Part shown: positions 39,454 to 48,779 of the stretch, piece by piece
Layout of the letters: every line of letters starts with the position of its first letter
Position numbering within the stretch: the stretch's first letter is position 1
Assembly: GCF_964186625.1 (NCBI RefSeq)
Contig: NZ_OZ075109.1
Coordinates: 1 to 64,000 of the forward strand
DNA length: 64,000 nt
Direction of reading: 5' to 3'
Source: Asticcacaulis sp. MM231
GTDB lineage: Bacteria > Pseudomonadota > Alphaproteobacteria > Caulobacterales > Caulobacteraceae
Notes under the pieces: generated by a model
Told to the model about the DNA's origin: nothing
What the model saw: the letters and a program-made list of their open reading frames with translations, nothing else
Databases searched by the model: none
Made by a program: the position numbers and the translations under genes

Positions 39454-42400
39454 AAAACATATCATTTTTCTTTTAAACCTCCTGCAGGACGTGAACATTA
39501 TCCGCCCTTTGGCTGTACTTGCAAGTCGCGAACTGGATGTCAGCATCGAGTTTTTGGTAAGCTACAAGTTTTTACAGCGAGATAAGACACGGTCGTGGCA
39601 AAATGAAATTGCCCTTCTTTGCGCCAATACGGGCGCAAAGGTTTTCATTTTCAGTCACGAATATGAAGCCGAACAATTGTTGAGCGGGAAATCGGGCATC
39701 ATATTCGCCGCAAGCGAATCGAGTTTGTCCGCGCACGCTGATACGCACAATATTTTTCGTCTGGCCCCTAAGGGCTTTTTGAAAATCACGCTACAGCACG
39801 GCTTCGAATGTGTAGGCTTTCTACAAAATCGCGAACACAACAAGGCACATGGCACTAATGTAACCTTCGCCGCAGATGTCGTTTGCGGCTGGTTTGGCCC
39901 GCGCTTTATGATGTCCATGGCGCTTTCTGAGCGCGCGAAGCTATATGTCTCTGGCCCGCCAAGTGTACTACAAGAACTATCGGGGGGCAAAAAGGAGGGC
40001 TTCGGGGGCCTTGTATGTGAAAATCTACATTCGGTCAGACTTAGCTCAAGCGGTGACTTTAAGGCATCCTTTATGGATATTTTTTCCCAATTCTGTGAAG
40101 TGAAAGCAGAAAAAAATGAGAAGGTATTCCTAAGGCCGCACCCAGGCGGTCAGTACGTGGTTAAAAACAATATCAAATTGCCCAACAATGTGGAACTTAA
40201 TAACCGACCGATTTATAAGGTTAAGTTGAATCAATTTGATTTTGGAATATCTGCGCCATCGTCGATCATAATCGACATGATCCTTGCCAACATACCTGTT
40301 GGTGTCTGGCGGGATGTGGACGCGGTTATGGACACCAGCAACTACAGTGGTCTGACGCAGATTTCGACCTTAACTGAGTGGGTAAGTTTTGCCAATCAAG
40401 CCAGAAAAGATCCAGCAACGTACCTCAAACGTCAGAACAATTTTCTCGATAACATCGACATGCCGACACAACGGGAGGATGTTCAGTCCCGTTTTCTCCG
40501 ACTGATGGCGGGGGGGACTGCCAATCCTGTACGTGTGCGTACATCGGCTAACAAACGCAGTGCGGCCCACATCCTGTTCGTCGCTATGGATGAGATCCCT
40601 ACATACCAACTGTCCTTTCTCAAGCCCTTGAAGCCACTGATTGAATCGGGCGACATTGTCATTGAATTGTTAAAAGAAGAGACCCTTCAAAAGGCCGCTC
40701 TGGACGCGGATGCACTCGCTGAACGGATTTTTGAGCGCTTTAGTCCGGATATTTTGGTGTTCTGCCGTTACAGCGGCCCTGGATATGCTGCTTTGATAGA
40801 GGTTGCCCGGCAGCGCAATTGCCCTACTGTCTACCATGTCGACGATGACTTACTGAACATTCCAGTTGAGATTGGTCTAAAGAAGTTTAATTCGTACAAC
40901 CGAATTGACCGCCTTGAAAGCATTAATTACCTGCTCGAAAAGGTAGACTTAGTTTATTGTTCGACGCCAGCCCTCAAACAGCGGTATCAAAGTTACGGGT
41001 TTGAAACCCCGATGGTCGCGGGCCAGATTTACTGCTCTGCCGAGGTCAAGAGACAACCTAAGAATAAGCCTCTGCAAAAAATTGGCTATATGGGCTTTGA
41101 CCATGCCCACGATCTTGAACTTATCTTGCCCCCCTTGGTCACTTTCCTGAGAAACCATCCAGAAGTAACTTTTGAGCTATTTGGCTCTATACCTAAACCT
41201 GCTGAATTGAACGAGTTCGGTGAGCGTATCAAAGTCATAAAGCCAATTCGAGACTACGCCGTTTTCATGAAAACTTTCAGCGATCTAGGCTGGGACATCG
41301 GCCTTTGCCCGTTGCAGAAGTCTACGTTCAATGAGGTAAAAGCCAATACAAAATGGGTTGAATATAGCTCGATTGGCGCGGCTGTTATCGCCAGCGCCAA
41401 TCTCATGTACGACGAAAGCTGTTCCGGGGATTGCGGGCTGTTAGCGGACAGCCCCGAAAGTTGGCTCTTGGCCCTAGAGCGCTTCTACCAGGACAATGCA
41501 TACCGTACCCAAAGCGTCCTTCGCGCACAGGCTAAGCTAAAACGTGATTTCTCTGAAAGCCAATTACGCCAACAAATTTTTAGCGTATTTAAGCAAGTAC
41601 AAAATAGGCGACTGAACACCGCCTATCAATGGCCAAGTGAAGAGGTGGTTGCAGAGAAACGCGGTCGCATCTTGCGCGAGCGAATCCTCGTAGCGGCCGA
41701 CGCTGTTTCGGCAACCCAAGAGATCAGTTTCCGTCGTCCGTTAAGCAAGATGTTAGAAGACGGCCAAGTTAGTCTGACCATGATAGGAGATAGCCAAGCC
41801 TTGCGCGTTGAAGTGGCCTGCCGAGCCCTATGGAATGAGATCAAACCAACCGTGCTCTTTCTGTCCCGTTTTGGTGATGTGTTGGAAACGCATCTCATTG
41901 AATTGGCCAGAGAAGACGGCATCCCCATCATTTTCCACATAGACGATAATTTATTGAGGGTCAGCCGGCAACTCGGTTATGGTAAGTTTAAGTTTTACAA
42001 TGACCCCGCCCGTAAGGCCGCCTTGCGTGATGCTATCAACAGCTGTGACCTTTTGTATGCTTCGACAGAAACGCTTGGCCTTTCGCTGGCTAAGGAGGGC
42101 GTGACAGTTCCTATCGTCTGCGGAAAAATCTACTGCTCGATCGACGCCAATAAGATCGCGCGCTTCAAGCCTGCCGAAACGCCCGTGATTGGCTACATGG
42201 GCACAGGTGGGCATGCCGCAGATATGGCATCCATAATGCCGGCTATAGTGCGCACAATGATTGATAATCCCGATCTGCGTTTCGAGACATTCGGCACTAT
42301 CGAACCCGATCCGCAGCTCCTGCAGTTCGGCGACCGGTTTAAACACCACAGACGAGCCGCGTCTTATGACGAGTTTATCGCTTTAATGGGAAAACTGGGC

Positions 42401-42733
42401 TGGTGGGCCGGTCTTGCCCCGCTCGAAGATCACAACTTCAACCTGTGCAAAGCCAATACAAAATGGGTTGAATACAGTCTTTCGGGTATCGCGACAATCG
42501 CGTCCGATTTACCCGTCTACCAATCTGCCTGTGATGGAAACGCTGGACTGCTTGCCGGAGATGAACAGTCATGGTACCGGGCTATGCGCAGGGTTTTGAA
42601 GGAAAAAGCACTGCGACGTGAGCTCGTGGATGAAGCTCAAACGAAACTAAAAGAACAATATACGCACCAAAAACTCACCGAACAGATTATGAGTATCATT
42701 CATCAGGCACGAAATGGATGCCCTAAGCTCTAA
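39446..42733 (+). CDS. Three-module glycosyltransferase with duplicated GT4-like domain
   Basis: The protein has 1095 residues. Module 1 (about 1-365) resembles CDP-glycerol glycerophosphotransferase/capsule proteins: ITLQHGFECVGF, VFLRPHPGGQYV and FGISAPSSIIIDMILANIPVGVW. Modules 2 (about 372-715) and 3 (about 745-1090) are homologous GT4-like units. Each has a sequence pair such as YHVDDDLLNIP / FHIDDNLLRVS, GQIYCSAEV / GKIYCSIDA, IGYMGFDHAHD / IGYMGTGGHAAD, and a shared ANTKWVEYS near the C-terminal EX7E-like region. A 26-base stretch there is identical between modules. The protein probably adds repeating sugars in one polypeptide. Confidence 0.78.
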   Translation: MRRKHIIFLLNLLQDVNIIRPLAVLASRELDVSIEFLVSYKFLQRDKTRSWQNEIALLCANTGAKVFIFSHEYEAEQLLSGKSGIIFAASESSLSAHADTHNIFRLAPKGFLKITLQHGFECVGFLQNREHNKAHGTNVTFAADVVCGWFGPRFMMSMALSERAKLYVSGPPSVLQELSGGKKEGFGGLVCENLHSVRLSSSGDFKASFMDIFSQFCEVKAEKNEKVFLRPHPGGQYVVKNNIKLPNNVELNNRPIYKVKLNQFDFGISAPSSIIIDMILANIPVGVWRDVDAVMDTSNYSGLTQISTLTEWVSFANQARKDPATYLKRQNNFLDNIDMPTQREDVQSRFLRLMAGGTANPVRVRTSANKRSAAHILFVAMDEIPTYQLSFLKPLKPLIESGDIVIELLKEETLQKAALDADALAERIFERFSPDILVFCRYSGPGYAALIEVARQRNCPTVYHVDDDLLNIPVEIGLKKFNSYNRIDRLESINYLLEKVDLVYCSTPALKQRYQSYGFETPMVAGQIYCSAEVKRQPKNKPLQKIGYMGFDHAHDLELILPPLVTFLRNHPEVTFELFGSIPKPAELNEFGERIKVIKPIRDYAVFMKTFSDLGWDIGLCPLQKSTFNEVKANTKWVEYSSIGAAVIASANLMYDESCSGDCGLLADSPESWLLALERFYQDNAYRTQSVLRAQAKLKRDFSESQLRQQIFSVFKQVQNRRLNTAYQWPSEEVVAEKRGRILRERILVAADAVSATQEISFRRPLSKMLEDGQVSLTMIGDSQALRVEVACRALWNEIKPTVLFLSRFGDVLETHLIELAREDGIPIIFHIDDNLLRVSRQLGYGKFKFYNDPARKAALRDAINSCDLLYASTETLGLSLAKEGVTVPIVCGKIYCSIDANKIARFKPAETPVIGYMGTGGHAADMASIMPAIVRTMIDNPDLRFETFGTIEPDPQLLQFGDRFKHHRRAASYDEFIALMGKLGWWAGLAPLEDHNFNLCKANTKWVEYSLSGIATIASDLPVYQSACDGNAGLLAGDEQSWYRAMRRVLKEKALRRELVDEAQTKLKEQYTHQKLTEQIMSIIHQARNGCPKL
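41339..41364 (+). repeat. 26-bp intragenic direct repeat (partner at 42449-42474)
   Basis: These 26 bases, which encode ANTKWVE and flanking bases, occur identically at 42449-42474, 1110 bp downstream, in the duplicated glycosyltransferase module. The flanking sequence differs at many codons. Confidence 0.9.
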
Positions 42734-42770
42734 CCAATTATACATTTAAGTTGCATTCTAAGGGTTGATC

Positions 42771-43856
42771 ATGAACAAAAGTGTTTTCATCACAGGCGGC
42801 GCAGGTTTCATTGGCTCTCGCCTCGTGGAAAAACTCCAGCGTGAAAATTACGGTCGTTTCTTCGTTTACGATAACCTTCATCCGCAAGTGCATGGACCGG
42901 ATGCAGTTTTTCCAAAATTCGGCAGTGATGTTACTTGCATCAAAGGCCAGATCGAAGATGCGGCGGCGCTCGAACAGGCTTTGCAAGATTGTGATCCAGA
43001 CATTGTTATACATTTCGTCTCAGAGACTGGAACTGGCCAGTCGCTTGATGAACTCGATCGATACGTAGCCGCCAACGTTACAGGCACCTCGAACCTTTTG
43101 ACAGCGATCGGCAACCTGCCTAAACGCCAGCGTGACTTTCTGCTTTCGTCCTCGCGTTCAATATACGGCGAAGGCCCCTACGCAGACGCGCAAGGACAGC
43201 GTTCGCGTCCACAGGCACGAAATGCCGATCGGATGAAATCAGGCGATTTTCGCGTTTTCGATCGTGCTGGAAACCCATTGACGGCCCTGCCCGCCGTGCC
43301 AGATACACGCGCTATCCCCTCGTCGGTATACGCGTCCACAAAGCTCATGCAGGAAAACCTGTTGCTGAATTGTGCCGAGGCGAAGAATCTGCGCCCTAAA
43401 ATACTGCGTTTCCAGAACGTTTATGGACCTGGCCAGTCATTGCGCAATCCTTACACGGGCGTTTTATCCATCTTCGGCGCGCAAATCATGGCAGGCAAGA
43501 CGCTGAATATTTTTGAAGATGGTGAAATGGTTCGCGACTTCGTCTTCGTCACGGATGTCGTCGATGCATGCGCTGCGGCCATAGCTACAGATCATGCAAT
43601 CGATGCCCCCTTGAACATCGGTTCTGGGGAGGCAACAACAATTCTAGAAGCGGCCAAAATTCTGTTAAAAGAATTGGGAGGGGCTCCCGACAATTACAAA
43701 ATTACCGGGGATTTCCGATTGGGAGACATTCGTCATGCCAGCACGGATATTGAGCCTACCAAGCAAGCCATTGACTGGATGCCAAAAGTCACACTTGAAC
43801 AAGGGCTGCATCAATTGGCGGAGTGGACCAAAGCAGAACTAACAGTCTCCGTGTAA
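42771..43856 (+). CDS. NAD-dependent sugar epimerase/dehydratase
   Basis: This 361-residue extended SDR enzyme acts on a nucleotide-activated sugar. It has the NAD-binding [14 protein letters not shown] (9-22), LLSSSRSIYGEGPY (Ser of the triad), and YASTKLMQENLLL with the Tyr and Lys. FQNVYGPGQSLRNPYTGVLS and EDGEMVRDFVFVTDVVDA are typical of UDP-glucose 4-epimerase-like and related branches. The insert after GEGPYADA (RSRPQARNADRMKSGDFRVFD) occurs in a subgroup I cannot name. ATG 42771 is preferred over TTG 42765. It starts a short set with kdsD. Confidence 0.85.
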   Translation: MNKSVFITGGAGFIGSRLVEKLQRENYGRFFVYDNLHPQVHGPDAVFPKFGSDVTCIKGQIEDAAALEQALQDCDPDIVIHFVSETGTGQSLDELDRYVAANVTGTSNLLTAIGNLPKRQRDFLLSSSRSIYGEGPYADAQGQRSRPQARNADRMKSGDFRVFDRAGNPLTALPAVPDTRAIPSSVYASTKLMQENLLLNCAEAKNLRPKILRFQNVYGPGQSLRNPYTGVLSIFGAQIMAGKTLNIFEDGEMVRDFVFVTDVVDACAAAIATDHAIDAPLNIGSGEATTILEAAKILLKELGGAPDNYKITGDFRLGDIRHASTDIEPTKQAIDWMPKVTLEQGLHQLAEWTKAELTVSV

Positions 43857-43929
43857 CCGCGGCGTAGATTGTTTACATTTACCCTTAAGATCCAGCGCCG
43901 CTAGCGGCAAACCACAATTGGGATTAGCC

Positions 43930-44913
43930 ATGACCATCGCCCCTGCTCGCTCAACCCATTTTGAGACAACCCTAAGCACAGGCCAGCAAGTGTTGCGCAC
44001 AGAGGCGAATGCTCTATTGCTGATGGCTGACAATCTTGCCCAAAATTTCGTCGACGCCGTTGATCTGATCTACAATTCAACCGGACGAATTATTTTATCC
44101 GGAATGGGCAAATCGGGACATATTGCCCGTAAGATTGCAGCCACCCTGGCCTCTACAGGCACGCCTGCCTATTTCGTTCATCCTGCCGAGGCCAGTCATG
44201 GAGACCTCGGAATGATTACAACCAATGATATTTGTCTTGTTTTATCCAACTCCGGTGAAACGCCAGAACTTTCAGATATCATTGCTCACACACGTCGTTT
44301 CGCAATACCCTTGATCGGCATCGCGAGCCGCCCTGACAGTACGCTACTTAAATCCGCTGATGTTGCACTCTTGCTGCCAAATGCGCCTGAAGCCTGCACC
44401 ATTGGTATGGCGCCGACAACATCCACAACTGCCACGCTGGCACTTGGCGATGCAATTGCTGTTGCCGTAATGGAACGACGGAATTTTAGAAAAGAAAATT
44501 TCCGCACCTTTCATCCAGGTGGTAAGCTTGGGGCACAGTTGCTCAAAGTCAGCGCTCTAATGCACAGCGACGAAGAACTGCCGCTTGTCTCTGACACTAC
44601 ATCGATAGCCGAAACCATCCTGACCATGACAGCCAAGACGTTCGGCGTCGCAGGCCTCGTGGACAAGGACGGCGCTCTCATCGGCATCATTACGGACGGC
44701 GACCTACGTCGTAACCTGACTGGTCTGATGGAAAAAACTGCAGGTGACGTCGCTTATCGGCAGCCACGTCATGTCAGAAGCGACATGCTTGCGGTCGAAG
44801 CCCTGGGTATGATGAATCAAAACAAAATCAATTGTCTATTTGTCACTGATGCTGCGAACAGGCCTATTGGTCTCCTGCGCATTCACGACTGTTTGCGAGC
44901 TGGAGTTGCATGA
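43930..44913 (+). CDS. kdsD: Arabinose-5-phosphate isomerase (KdsD/KpsF)
   Basis: This 327-residue enzyme converts ribulose 5-phosphate to arabinose 5-phosphate, the first step to Kdo. The SIS domain shows ILSGMGKSGHIARKIAATLASTG, HPAEASHGDLGMI, LVLSNSGETPEL and APTTSTTATLALGDAIAVA. FRTFHPGGKLGAQL links to two CBS domains ending HDCLRAGVA. The active-site Lys in GKSGH and the His residues are present. It replaces the destroyed kdsD at 32665-32757 and is more AT-rich than kdsB/kdsA, so it probably came with the polysaccharide genes. ATG 43930 is chosen over TTG 43918. Confidence 0.93.
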   Translation: MTIAPARSTHFETTLSTGQQVLRTEANALLLMADNLAQNFVDAVDLIYNSTGRIILSGMGKSGHIARKIAATLASTGTPAYFVHPAEASHGDLGMITTNDICLVLSNSGETPELSDIIAHTRRFAIPLIGIASRPDSTLLKSADVALLLPNAPEACTIGMAPTTSTTATLALGDAIAVAVMERRNFRKENFRTFHPGGKLGAQLLKVSALMHSDEELPLVSDTTSIAETILTMTAKTFGVAGLVDKDGALIGIITDGDLRRNLTGLMEKTAGDVAYRQPRHVRSDMLAVEALGMMNQNKINCLFVTDAANRPIGLLRIHDCLRAGVA

Positions 44914-44971
44914 AAAACCGCAAAGGTTACCCATGCGCCTTGCGTATGAGTTTAAAACCGAACGCTCTACT

Positions 44972-45928
44972 TCAAGTTTTTATTTCATCTTCACTTGCCG
45001 GCACGAGCGAAGGGCCAAAAAAAGCAGCATCTTCTGCCGAAAATTTCAAGGTCTGACTGGCACTTAACTGCATATCGATAAAGCTAGGCGCCTCGGAATC
45101 CGACTGCGTCCTTGGTAAATAACGCTCTACCGCCTCGGTCAATATGAAATCCGGCTTGATAGCGGAGGCCACTTCTCTGTGCAAGAAGGGTGTACGACAC
45201 AGGATGGTTTGCTCAAAAAAATACGTGAAAATATTGGGGAACAACAGAAGAAAGGAATTGCCGAAGCCCAAGAAACGGCCTCGTGCCCTTGGATTTTGGC
45301 TCACAATACCGATCAGCTTACCATTATTGCCCGCAAAACCGTTGGAATAAAGCGTTGCTGGAAAACTCACTTTCAAAGCTTCGAGCTTTTCGGAAGGCGG
45401 ATTTTTCAGTTTGCGTCCAAGATCACCTTCGGCATGCATTGATTTTGTAACGATGGCGGGACCCAAATCGTTGAGACCGGCGTTTATCTCATCTCTGGAA
45501 AAGCCAAACCTTTGAAGCATAATCTCGAATGCTCGAAGTGCCCCATGAATGGTCCAGTGACTGTCGTATTTCTGATAGCTTCTCTTGTACTCATTTAGCG
45601 CAATTAATTCCGCTTTGGGGAAAATGAATGTCTTGTCGCGCGCAAAAACGATGTCGCCAGGTGTTTCATAAGCTTCAAACGGAAAGGACTTTCGCATAAC
45701 AGTGTGCTTGTCCGGAGCCACCATATGGATATATCGCGACCCCAAGGTTGAAGCGAAGAGATGCCTTGCCTTTATATTTTCTAAAAAAGCCTCAATAGCG
45801 TGCTCACTAATGGTCCGTTCACCAGTCACATAGCTTAATGGCAAATGGTTACCGCTTGCTAAGTACAGCTCACCGTCCTTACCAATAAGGACCTCGTTAA
45901 CGATTTCACCAACATTATAGTCCGACAT
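44972..45928 (-). CDS. AlgX/AlgJ-like SGNH protein (probable glycan O-acyltransferase)
   Basis: The protein has 318 residues. YDSHWTIHGA (121-130) gives the Asp-x-His-Trp motif of the AlgX/AlgJ/PatB SGNH group, and GFGNSFLLLFPN (221-232) provides the nucleophile-type Ser225. IGKDGELYLASGNH near the N terminus and VAPDKHTVM are further family marks. AlgX-type proteins O-acetylate exported polysaccharides in the periplasm. Here no signal peptide is evident, so the site of action is unclear, and no MBOT acyl donor protein is found nearby. It converges on kdsD. Confidence 0.78.
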   Translation of the reverse strand: MSDYNVGEIVNEVLIGKDGELYLASGNHLPLSYVTGERTISEHAIEAFLENIKARHLFASTLGSRYIHMVAPDKHTVMRKSFPFEAYETPGDIVFARDKTFIFPKAELIALNEYKRSYQKYDSHWTIHGALRAFEIMLQRFGFSRDEINAGLNDLGPAIVTKSMHAEGDLGRKLKNPPSEKLEALKVSFPATLYSNGFAGNNGKLIGIVSQNPRARGRFLGFGNSFLLLFPNIFTYFFEQTILCRTPFLHREVASAIKPDFILTEAVERYLPRTQSDSEAPSFIDMQLSASQTLKFSAEDAAFFGPSLVPASEDEIKT

Positions 45929-46095
45929 TAATTCGTCCGCTCCCGTCCACAGCCGTGAAAAAGTCTATTGCGCCCTTTGGCAAATCACAACCAGCAAAGA
46001 CCTTAGCGTCACCAATCAAGACAAATGGGACCTTGTGCCGGAAGCATGTCACGCTATAATCAAAGCTCAACTAAATTAGTAGCCCGACGGAAAAT

Positions 46096-46794
46096 ATGCG
46101 CAAAGTCTATATTGGATATGATAGCCGCGAGGATATAGCCTGGCAGGTCGCTCGCCATTCTATTCAGCGCCATTTGTCGGGCGAAATAGAAGTTTACCCG
46201 TTAAAGCAGCCTCATCTTCGCGAGCTGGGCCTTTACAGCCGCGCGTATGACAATATGTCTTCTACAGAGTTTTCTCTGACGCGATTTCTAACACCTTTTC
46301 TCGCCGCTCACGATGGCTGGACAATCTTTGTGGATTGCGATGTTTTGTTCACGCGCGACGTAAACGAGATTTTCGAGGGCCTCGACCGTACCAAGGCCTT
46401 ATATTGTGTACAGCATGACTATACACCGGCCAACATGGTCAAGATGGACGGCAAAGAGCAAACTGTTTACCCCCGCAAGAACTGGTCGTCATTTATGATC
46501 TTTAATGGTGGGCACCCCGATGTGAAAAAACTCGTGCCAGAAGTGGTAAATGCGGCAAACCCCGCGTGGCTGCATCGCTTTGAATGGACGACGGATGACA
46601 TGCTTGGTAAACTTCCTCTGGAATGGAACTTTCTTGAAGGGGAGTATCAAAAGCCGTTCAATCTGCCTGCGAATATCCACTTTACCAATGGCGGCCCTTG
46701 GTTTGAAAACTGGCAAGATGTCGACTTCGCCGATGAATGGCGCGCCGAGAGAGAGCTTTATCTTGCAACAATCTCCTCACCAGAGCCAGCTTAG
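46096..46794 (+). CDS. GT8-like hexosyltransferase
   Basis: This 232-residue GT-A protein begins MRKVYIGYDSREDIAWQVAR, has the metal-binding IFVDCDVLFTRDVNEIF (DxD at about 80-82), and WTTDDMLGKLPLEWN in the acceptor region. FTNGGPWFENW closes the fold. These features fit glycosyltransferases of the GT8 sort, which use UDP- or ADP-linked sugars. The sugar and acceptor are unknown. It is followed after 93 bases by the SGNH-like/GSCFA pair on the same strand. Confidence 0.8.
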   Translation: MRKVYIGYDSREDIAWQVARHSIQRHLSGEIEVYPLKQPHLRELGLYSRAYDNMSSTEFSLTRFLTPFLAAHDGWTIFVDCDVLFTRDVNEIFEGLDRTKALYCVQHDYTPANMVKMDGKEQTVYPRKNWSSFMIFNGGHPDVKKLVPEVVNAANPAWLHRFEWTTDDMLGKLPLEWNFLEGEYQKPFNLPANIHFTNGGPWFENWQDVDFADEWRAERELYLATISSPEPA

Positions 46795-46887
46795 ACGTTC
46801 CGAACCTTTTATAGATGAAGATTGGGAGTCCTTAAACGCTCAATATGTCATCCCACCTCCCATAGATTTTAGCGAGTCATTGCATTC

Positions 46888-47619
46888 ATGAATGCAGAAC
46901 CTGCCATGAAACCCGAGAACAAACTTGCCCTTGTAATTGGTCAAAGCCATACCGAAGCTCTGAGTCAAGCACTTCACGATGCAACCACTAGCCATATCAC
47001 CGTGATAAATTATAACCGGCCTGAGGGTGAGAACTTCCGCAAGGGTGTGTTCAACCCGTCAATGGTGGAGGGGATCAATCCATCCGTTGTCGTTTCGATG
47101 GTAAGTGGCAACTTTCATAACGTTCTTGGGCTTATCGAATATCCCATCCGCTTCAATTTTATGAATGAAACGGATGAAGAGAGCAGTGTTGCCGTAGATC
47201 GCGTCAACATCCCTTACAACGTCATGTATGATTACCTAAACACCGTTATGCGGCAGGGTTTTTTGAGAGTATTGTTACAAATACGCGAGCTGTATTCGGT
47301 TCCAGTTTATCATATTTGCTCGCCACCGCCACACCCAAACTCGGAGTTCATAGAAAATAACCCGGGCGGTTATTTTGCTGACAAGGTTCACCTAGGTGTC
47401 GCGCCCCCGCACTTGCGGCTTAAGCTCTACCAACTTCATACACGCGTATTTCGGGAATTTTGTGAAGAACACGCAATCGGTTTTATCCCACCTCCCGCTG
47501 AGACCCTTGACGGTAGTGGGTTTTTAGCAAAACCCTATTGGCGCCGGGACCCGACCCATGCAAATGAAGCCTATGGCGCGCTCGTGGCACAACAGATTGA
47601 AAATTTGATCGAGGTTTAG
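46888..47619 (+). CDS. SGNH-hydrolase-like protein
   Basis: This 243-residue protein has ALVIGQSHTEAL (block I, Ser20), a Gly-Asn turn SMVSGNFHNV (blocks II/III), and RRDPTHANEAYGALV (Asp-x-x-His of block V). These match an SGNH esterase/acyltransferase catalytic frame. No signal peptide is seen. It abuts the downstream GSCFA gene with no gap (TAG then ATG). The same two families are adjacent in reverse order at 28005-29797, which implies they act together. Confidence 0.72.
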   Translation: MNAEPAMKPENKLALVIGQSHTEALSQALHDATTSHITVINYNRPEGENFRKGVFNPSMVEGINPSVVVSMVSGNFHNVLGLIEYPIRFNFMNETDEESSVAVDRVNIPYNVMYDYLNTVMRQGFLRVLLQIRELYSVPVYHICSPPPHPNSEFIENNPGGYFADKVHLGVAPPHLRLKLYQLHTRVFREFCEEHAIGFIPPPAETLDGSGFLAKPYWRRDPTHANEAYGALVAQQIENLIEV

Positions 47620-48693
47620 ATGGCTCATCCATATACGAATAAACCCGATTATCAATTCTGGAAAAGAGCAGGCGGTATCGATAGCCTTTCGACTTTAGAT
47701 CCTGTCACAAAGTGTTCATTTCGAATATCTAGAAACGAACCTGTGATTACGGCTGGTAGCTGCTTCGCCCAGCATGTCGCCAAGCGACTTAGCGAAAATG
47801 GCTTTAATTATTTTGTCTGCGAAAAGGCGCACTCGTTGATCCCGGACTCTGTAGCCTTGGCGAACAATTATGGAGTTTTTTCCGCCCGCTACGGCAATCT
47901 CTACACAGCCCGGCAGTTGAAGCAGCTTCTTCAACGAGCCTGGGGTAACCACGTACCTATCGAAAACACTTGGCAATTAGCCAATGGAAATTTTGTCGAC
48001 CCCTTCCGGCCCCAGGTGCAGCCAGGCGGCTTCATAAGCGAAGCCGAACTAAACATAGATCGCGAACAGCATTTTGCAGCCATACGTCGCGGTATAAAAA
48101 AAATGTCTGTGTTTGTCTTTACCCTTGGTCTAACCGAAGCCTGGGCGGACAAGCGGGACGGTAGCGTCTTCCCTCTAGCGCCAGGTGTTGCCGGAGGCAC
48201 TTACAATCCAGATATCCACGAATTCGTCAATTTTGACCTAAACGACACGCTCAATGATTTGCGGTGGTCGATCAAGTATTTGCGGCGCCGCAATCCGAAC
48301 TGCAAGATCATCATCACCGTTTCCCCCGTACCCCTCAATGCGACCGCTGTTGATCGTCACGTTTTGGTATCGACCGTTTATTCAAAATCGGTTTTGCGGA
48401 TTGCAGCCGAAGACGTGTGCAATACATTCGAATTTTGCGATTATTTCCCGTCTTATGAAATCATAACAGCGCCTCATGCTGGCGGCGTATATTTTGCGTC
48501 AGATAAACGATCGGTTACAGAGGCAGGTGTAGACCATGTCATGGGCCTTTTTCTCAAGCATTACGGAGACACAGACGGCGCAACGCATCAGCCAGAATCA
48601 GATGATGGTCGCGAAGCAGTAGAAAATCATCGAACCGCTATGGAAAATGTTGTCAGGGTGCTCTGCGACGAAGAAGCCATAGACAACACGTGA
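47620..48693 (+). CDS. GSCFA-domain protein, second copy
   Basis: This 357-residue protein has ITAGSCFAQHVAKRL with GSCFA at 46-50, then NYGVFSARYGNLYTARQL, VFVFTLGLTEAW, KIIITVSPVPLNAT and FCDYFPSYEII. It is clearly paralogous to the protein at 28005-29063, with conserved motifs in the same order and spacing. It is coupled to the SGNH-like gene immediately upstream. The usual activity of GSCFA proteins is not established; relation to SGNH enzymes suggests acyl-group chemistry on the glycan. Confidence 0.88.
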   Translation: MAHPYTNKPDYQFWKRAGGIDSLSTLDPVTKCSFRISRNEPVITAGSCFAQHVAKRLSENGFNYFVCEKAHSLIPDSVALANNYGVFSARYGNLYTARQLKQLLQRAWGNHVPIENTWQLANGNFVDPFRPQVQPGGFISEAELNIDREQHFAAIRRGIKKMSVFVFTLGLTEAWADKRDGSVFPLAPGVAGGTYNPDIHEFVNFDLNDTLNDLRWSIKYLRRRNPNCKIIITVSPVPLNATAVDRHVLVSTVYSKSVLRIAAEDVCNTFEFCDYFPSYEIITAPHAGGVYFASDKRSVTEAGVDHVMGLFLKHYGDTDGATHQPESDDGREAVENHRTAMENVVRVLCDEEAIDNT

Positions 48694-48779
48694 CAACGAA
48701 ACTGATCTCATAATCCCAACAATGGCTGCCTGCACGCAGTTAACTTATACAGCCACAGTATCCGAGCAGGACCTCAGCT

